A stretch of 64,000 bases of DNA from Trichobilharzia regenti (lineage: Eukaryota > Platyhelminthes > Trematoda > Strigeidida > Schistosomatidae): NCBI GenBank assembly GCA_944472135.2, contig OX235263.1, positions 8,725,517 through 8,789,516 of the forward strand, read 5' to 3'. Below the pieces are notes generated by a model. The model worked only from the letters and a program-made list of their open reading frames with translations, made no database searches and had not been told where the DNA came from. Below are positions 61,025 to 64,000 of this stretch, piece after piece. The translations under genes and the position numbers were made by a program. The first letter of the stretch is position 1. Every line of letters starts with the position of its first letter.

Positions 61025-61229
61025 CTAGTAAAAATGTAAATTTTAAACAAAAACATGACATACTACTAACAGTAGTAGTGAAAAATACACTGAAAAGAAA
61101 TTAAAAATTAAAAAGAATGGGCTTCTGTGTAAATTGCTTCGTATTCTTCGTTGGTCAGTTTATAGTTTTTTTGGCCTGAAGTGCTTAGTCTTTGTTGACA
61201 TATTGACTCCTAACACAGAGACAGATCAA
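61025..61229. other. Intron sequence
   Basis: The polypyrimidine and branch region of the beta-galactosidase intron lies at the left edge on the minus strand (acceptor AG at 61026-61025). Confidence 0.45.
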
Positions 61230-61325
61230 TGGTATATATGAAGGTTAACATGATGTTAATTGGTTAATTAGTGGAATTCAGATTGCGCATTTCGTCTTAT
61301 TTGAGATTCATCAACTGGATTAGAT
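61230..61325 (-). repeat. Sm-alpha hammerhead remnant
   Basis: Minus strand 'atccagttgatgaatctcaa', 'ataagacgaaatgcgc' and 'atctgaattccac': hammerhead layout with the first core base changed (TTGATGA), GAAA kept. Confidence 0.6.
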
Positions 61326-61410
61326 CATCACTCTCTAGGTAGGGAGATGCATCTGTCTGATGTGTCCCAAATAGGACATAATACTCATTTTTGACCTCAC
61401 TGCAAGACAT
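61326..61410 (+). repeat. Sm-alpha hammerhead remnant, opposite strand
   Basis: Plus strand 'tgtctgatgtgtcccaaata' and 'ggacataatactca', then 'ctcactgc'. Core CTGATGT and ATAA are both mutated. Forms an inverted pair with 61325-61230. Confidence 0.55.
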
Positions 61411-61419
61411 CCTCAAATA

Positions 61420-62475
61420 GGTGAAGTGATCATTAGTATCAAAGAAATATCTTATAAAAATTCATTAGGAAGATCGAAAAAGGCCAAAAGCAAATTTGAA
61501 AAAATAATTGTGAAACTAGTAATGATAAAATAAATGAGAGAGAATATAAGGCATCTACAGTAGTTTTACCACATAATGAGGGGACATCTGAGACCCCAAG
61601 TAGGGTTCTGAATAAATCAGTAATTAGGGTAGCATTCAAACCTACAAAGTCACTCATATAGGACAAGCTCTGTGAGTTAAAGGACTATGTTGGTGGTCCC
61701 AATTAAACAAAATAACATAATTTATAAAATACCCTCCAATGACTGTGAGGTCAACTACATAGGTCAAACTAGTAGATCGGGAATAGTCAGATTGTCAAAA
61801 TATAAGAATTTAGCTAAGGTAAGAATGGTTGACCCCTAGAAGATGAGTGATTTAGAAGAAAGCACTCAGCAATTGCACTTCACGCATTAACATACAACCA
61901 CACAATAGGGTGGTCGGAAAGGGTTAAGATTCTAAGAAGTAATCTATGTTGGTGGCGAGGGAGATTGATTACTGAATCCCGCCTTGTTCATTTAGTCTAC
62001 ACCCAACACATGCAACAGAAATGACTCTTTGCAAATACCAGAGATATGCATGGAAGATATTATTACCACCAGTCAGTCACTCAGTCAAATCAGAGGAGGA
62101 TAATAAATAATCTTGAAATTCTATTTCAATTCAATTCACGTACATCACAACATTCTAACAACTAACTATAAAAAACACTCGTCTTATATTCCATGTGGTT
62201 GTAATTGATCAATAACACTCATATTATTATTATTTCTGAGTGTACATTATCTCATATTGATTTTTATTCCAATATCTAATCGATTCCACACATGTATATA
62301 AATGAAGGGAAACAATTGTGTGAGTGAGTGGCTTGATATGATTATGAGCAGGAATAGTTTGTGCTCGAAATGTGGTCGTATTGGTTAATATTACTGTATA
62401 ACAAACACTGTGTGATTTATCAAAATAAAATCTTATCCGTAATGGAGTTTTACTCTACCACCACAGTGCCCAATT
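61420..62475 (+). pseudogene. Penelope-like element P10 (family 2) with terminal repeat
   Basis: Reads STVVLPHNEGTSETPSRVLNKSVIRVAFKPTKSLI, then NIIYKIPSNDCEVNYIGQTSRSGIVRLSKYKN (GIY-YIG with CxxC degraded to NDC) and 'cgcattaacatacaaccaca' (ALTYNHTIGW). From 61945 the pseudo-LTR-like sequence follows, the partner of 38500-39080. Stops throughout. Confidence 0.7.
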
Positions 62476-62729
62476 TTTATACTTGTATTAATAATCATTA
62501 AGTTGGTGTCAATATTTGCACACTTGAAGATAATCACAGTTAATCTTTTAGCATAATAAGACATAGATAGCTTAGAAGACATCAGCAGAAAAATCCTCTC
62601 AGTCTTATAATAAGGATAAATAAAAATATACGCTACTTTAGCATTGAAAACTGTACTCATATGTACTCATGGAATTCCAATGAAGACAAAGGATTTTGAC
62701 AACTTCTTGATTACCTTTTAAGTGTTGGT
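62476..62729. other. Spacer
   Basis: The minus-strand open frame 62660-62433 partly overlaps the PLE end and has no recognisable domain. It does not match the missing upstream exon of beta-galactosidase. Confidence 0.4.
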
Positions 62730-63215
62730 ATGCAGAGATTCGATTGAGTACGATTTTAGTCACAAAATGACTTCAGTTAGAGAAGCACTAAACACTAGGG
62801 AGTACCAGATAACTGTTTCGTCTTAGTTTGTGACTTTTCCGTAGTATGTAGCCATAACCATACCATCAGGGATCAAGCGCAGGATCATCAGGCTATAACG
62901 TAACTTCGTTGACCATCTAACCATAGCGAGAGAGTCCTATAGTCCGTCAATTTGAGATATATGGCACTGCCACCAGCATCTATCATCATCATATTTGGTT
63001 AGTGAACCCCTCCCTGCTGGTGACCACTTATCACTAGAAATTCAGGCGAAATCATCCTGTAATCAGTCACTATATTAAGTCACTATATTAAGCTAACCTG
63101 CTGGTTTGCAGGAGTTTGACTGAATACAATTGTGGTCACAAACAGAGAAGTCAGTTAGAGAACCACTGAAATCTAGGGAGTGATAAAATAGCTGTTTTGT
63201 CCTAGTTCAGGACTA
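62730..63215. repeat. T element copies, diverged
   Basis: 62735-63095 carries 'agagattcgattgagtacga', 'caactagagaagcacta'-like ends and 'ccacttatcactagaaattc'. A second start follows at 63110 ('tttgcaggagtttgactgaa'). The core is badly decayed. Confidence 0.45.
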
Positions 63216-63279
63216 ATCGACAGTACTTATGTATGACTCTACCATGGATACCTCTGATACAGTACTTCTTCTGAATATA

Positions 63280-64000
63280 TATTTTCGTTTGTGCACCTTA
63301 AATGAACCTGAAATCTGGATGGTGGATGATGGAATCAGAGATGAACTCGGAATTCAACTTTTTGGATGTTTCTATAAAAAAGAGATCTGATGGTTGTGTT
63401 CAAATATTGATCCACGAAGAACCAATATGGAATGGTTCTCTTTGAGAAGAAAGAGATGCCCTGACCCACTATTCATCCTCAAGAATAAGAAGGATATGTT
63501 CCAGCGATACAATAGATGGGGAACTGGAGTGACTAAGATAAGCCCTCATAGAGAATGGATATCCCTCAAGATTTGCCGAGAAAAACATGAAGTTAAAGCA
63601 AAAGCCTTAAAGAACCCAGACAGTGTCAAAGAAACTGCTCTTTATGGGCGTTGAATTTAAAGGTGATACCATAAATGAGATCCTGAAGAATCGCTTATGC
63701 AGGAAAGCCTTCTTCAAGGCTGGGCTACAGATTAATTTCTACAACCGACAAATAATCAATGGATGTGAGATGAAGAAACTGCTGCTTTGGACGAGCCACT
63801 TCAATGTGTGTTTATAAATTCACCTGCTCATGTGGAGCTAGTTATATTGGCCGCACAACTTGCACACTTCCCAAACGCATCTCTGAACATTATCTGGCAT
63901 GGTTAGCGATGAGACAGTGAAAGATAATTACTAGTTGAATTCTCGAGCACTTGGTGAACTCAAGCCATGTAGCCCCACCAGAGTCGTCTTTCAAGATCAT
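63280..64000 (+). pseudogene. Penelope-like element P11, continues past the window
   Basis: Reads MMESEMNSEFNFLDVSIKKRSDG (RT palm edge, FLDV...RxDG as in P8), YNR...'gatttgccgagaaaaacatg' (RFAEKNM), VSKKLLFMGVEFKGDTINEILKNRLCRKAFFKAGLQINFYNR. Then, in another frame, FTCSCGASYIGRTTCTLPKRISEHYLAWL at 63822-63905. The window ends inside the GIY-YIG domain. Frameshifts at about 63440, 63620 and 63780. Confidence 0.75.

Noticed and set aside
62433..62660. Candidate upstream exon of the beta-galactosidase gene
   Set aside because: No match to the barrel sequence expected before the ENNYG exon, and part of it overlaps a PLE terminal repeat.

Overview
The window looks like a piece of a schistosome (blood-fluke) chromosome. 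The evidence is the mix of families it holds: degenerate RTE-type non-LTR retrotransposons in two families, several Penelope-like elements (PLEs) whose reverse transcriptase is followed by a GIY-YIG nuclease, and Sm-alpha-type SINEs carrying hammerhead-ribozyme motifs. Around them are AT-rich unique DNA and one host gene with very long introns. Nothing bacterial or viral is present, and there is no operon structure. I cannot name the species from sequence alone.

Host gene. One protein-coding gene is recognisable, on the minus strand: a lysosomal-type acid beta-galactosidase (glycoside hydrolase family 35, GLB1-like). Four consecutive internal exons lie at 61024-60841, 52139-52078, 37655-37528 and 16784-16628. 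All have GTAAGT-type donors and AG acceptors, and intron phases 1, 0 and 2 join exactly into 177 codons without a stop. The introns are 8.7, 14.4 and 20.7 kb and are packed with repeats. The 5' exons must lie above 61 kb (probably beyond 64000) and the 3' exons below 16.6 kb; I could not find either. The nucleophile glutamate is kept, but the expected acid/base glutamate is an asparagine.

Mobile DNA. RTE family A (ten pieces, CAGA-type 3' tail) and RTE family B (about fourteen pieces, ATT-type 3' tail, endonuclease plus reverse transcriptase) are all broken. The longest is family B at 5010-1967 on the minus strand. PLE pieces occur at about 12.0, 21.2, 40.2, 43.6, 48.6, 50.0, 53.5, 56.2, 58.3, 61.4 and 63.3 kb. 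At four places (40.6-41.9, 51.3-51.9, 53.5-55.7 and 56.2-57.9 kb) PLE terminal sequences lie as inverted pairs. Short elements fall into these groups: S1 (tRNA-Gly/Glu-like head, body like the 5' leader of RTE family B, tail like its 3' end); S2 (same head, different A-rich tail); Sm-alpha (tRNA-like head plus hammerhead); and T (a tRNA-Thr-like core, often with inverted flanks). An unclassified repeat R3 occurs as two long copies of about 0.8 kb (19.3 and 35.9 kb) and several fragments; one fragment contains a 330-bp insertion with the shape of a solo LTR.

Several nested insertions with target-site duplications fix element boundaries directly: SINE into SINE at 22.5 kb, SINE into T element at 33.4 kb, SINE into PLE at 50.7 kb, LTR into R3 at 14.2 kb, and an unknown 214-bp insert into RTE-A at 25.1 kb. 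Boundaries given as round numbers are approximate, because they come from reading copies against each other by eye.
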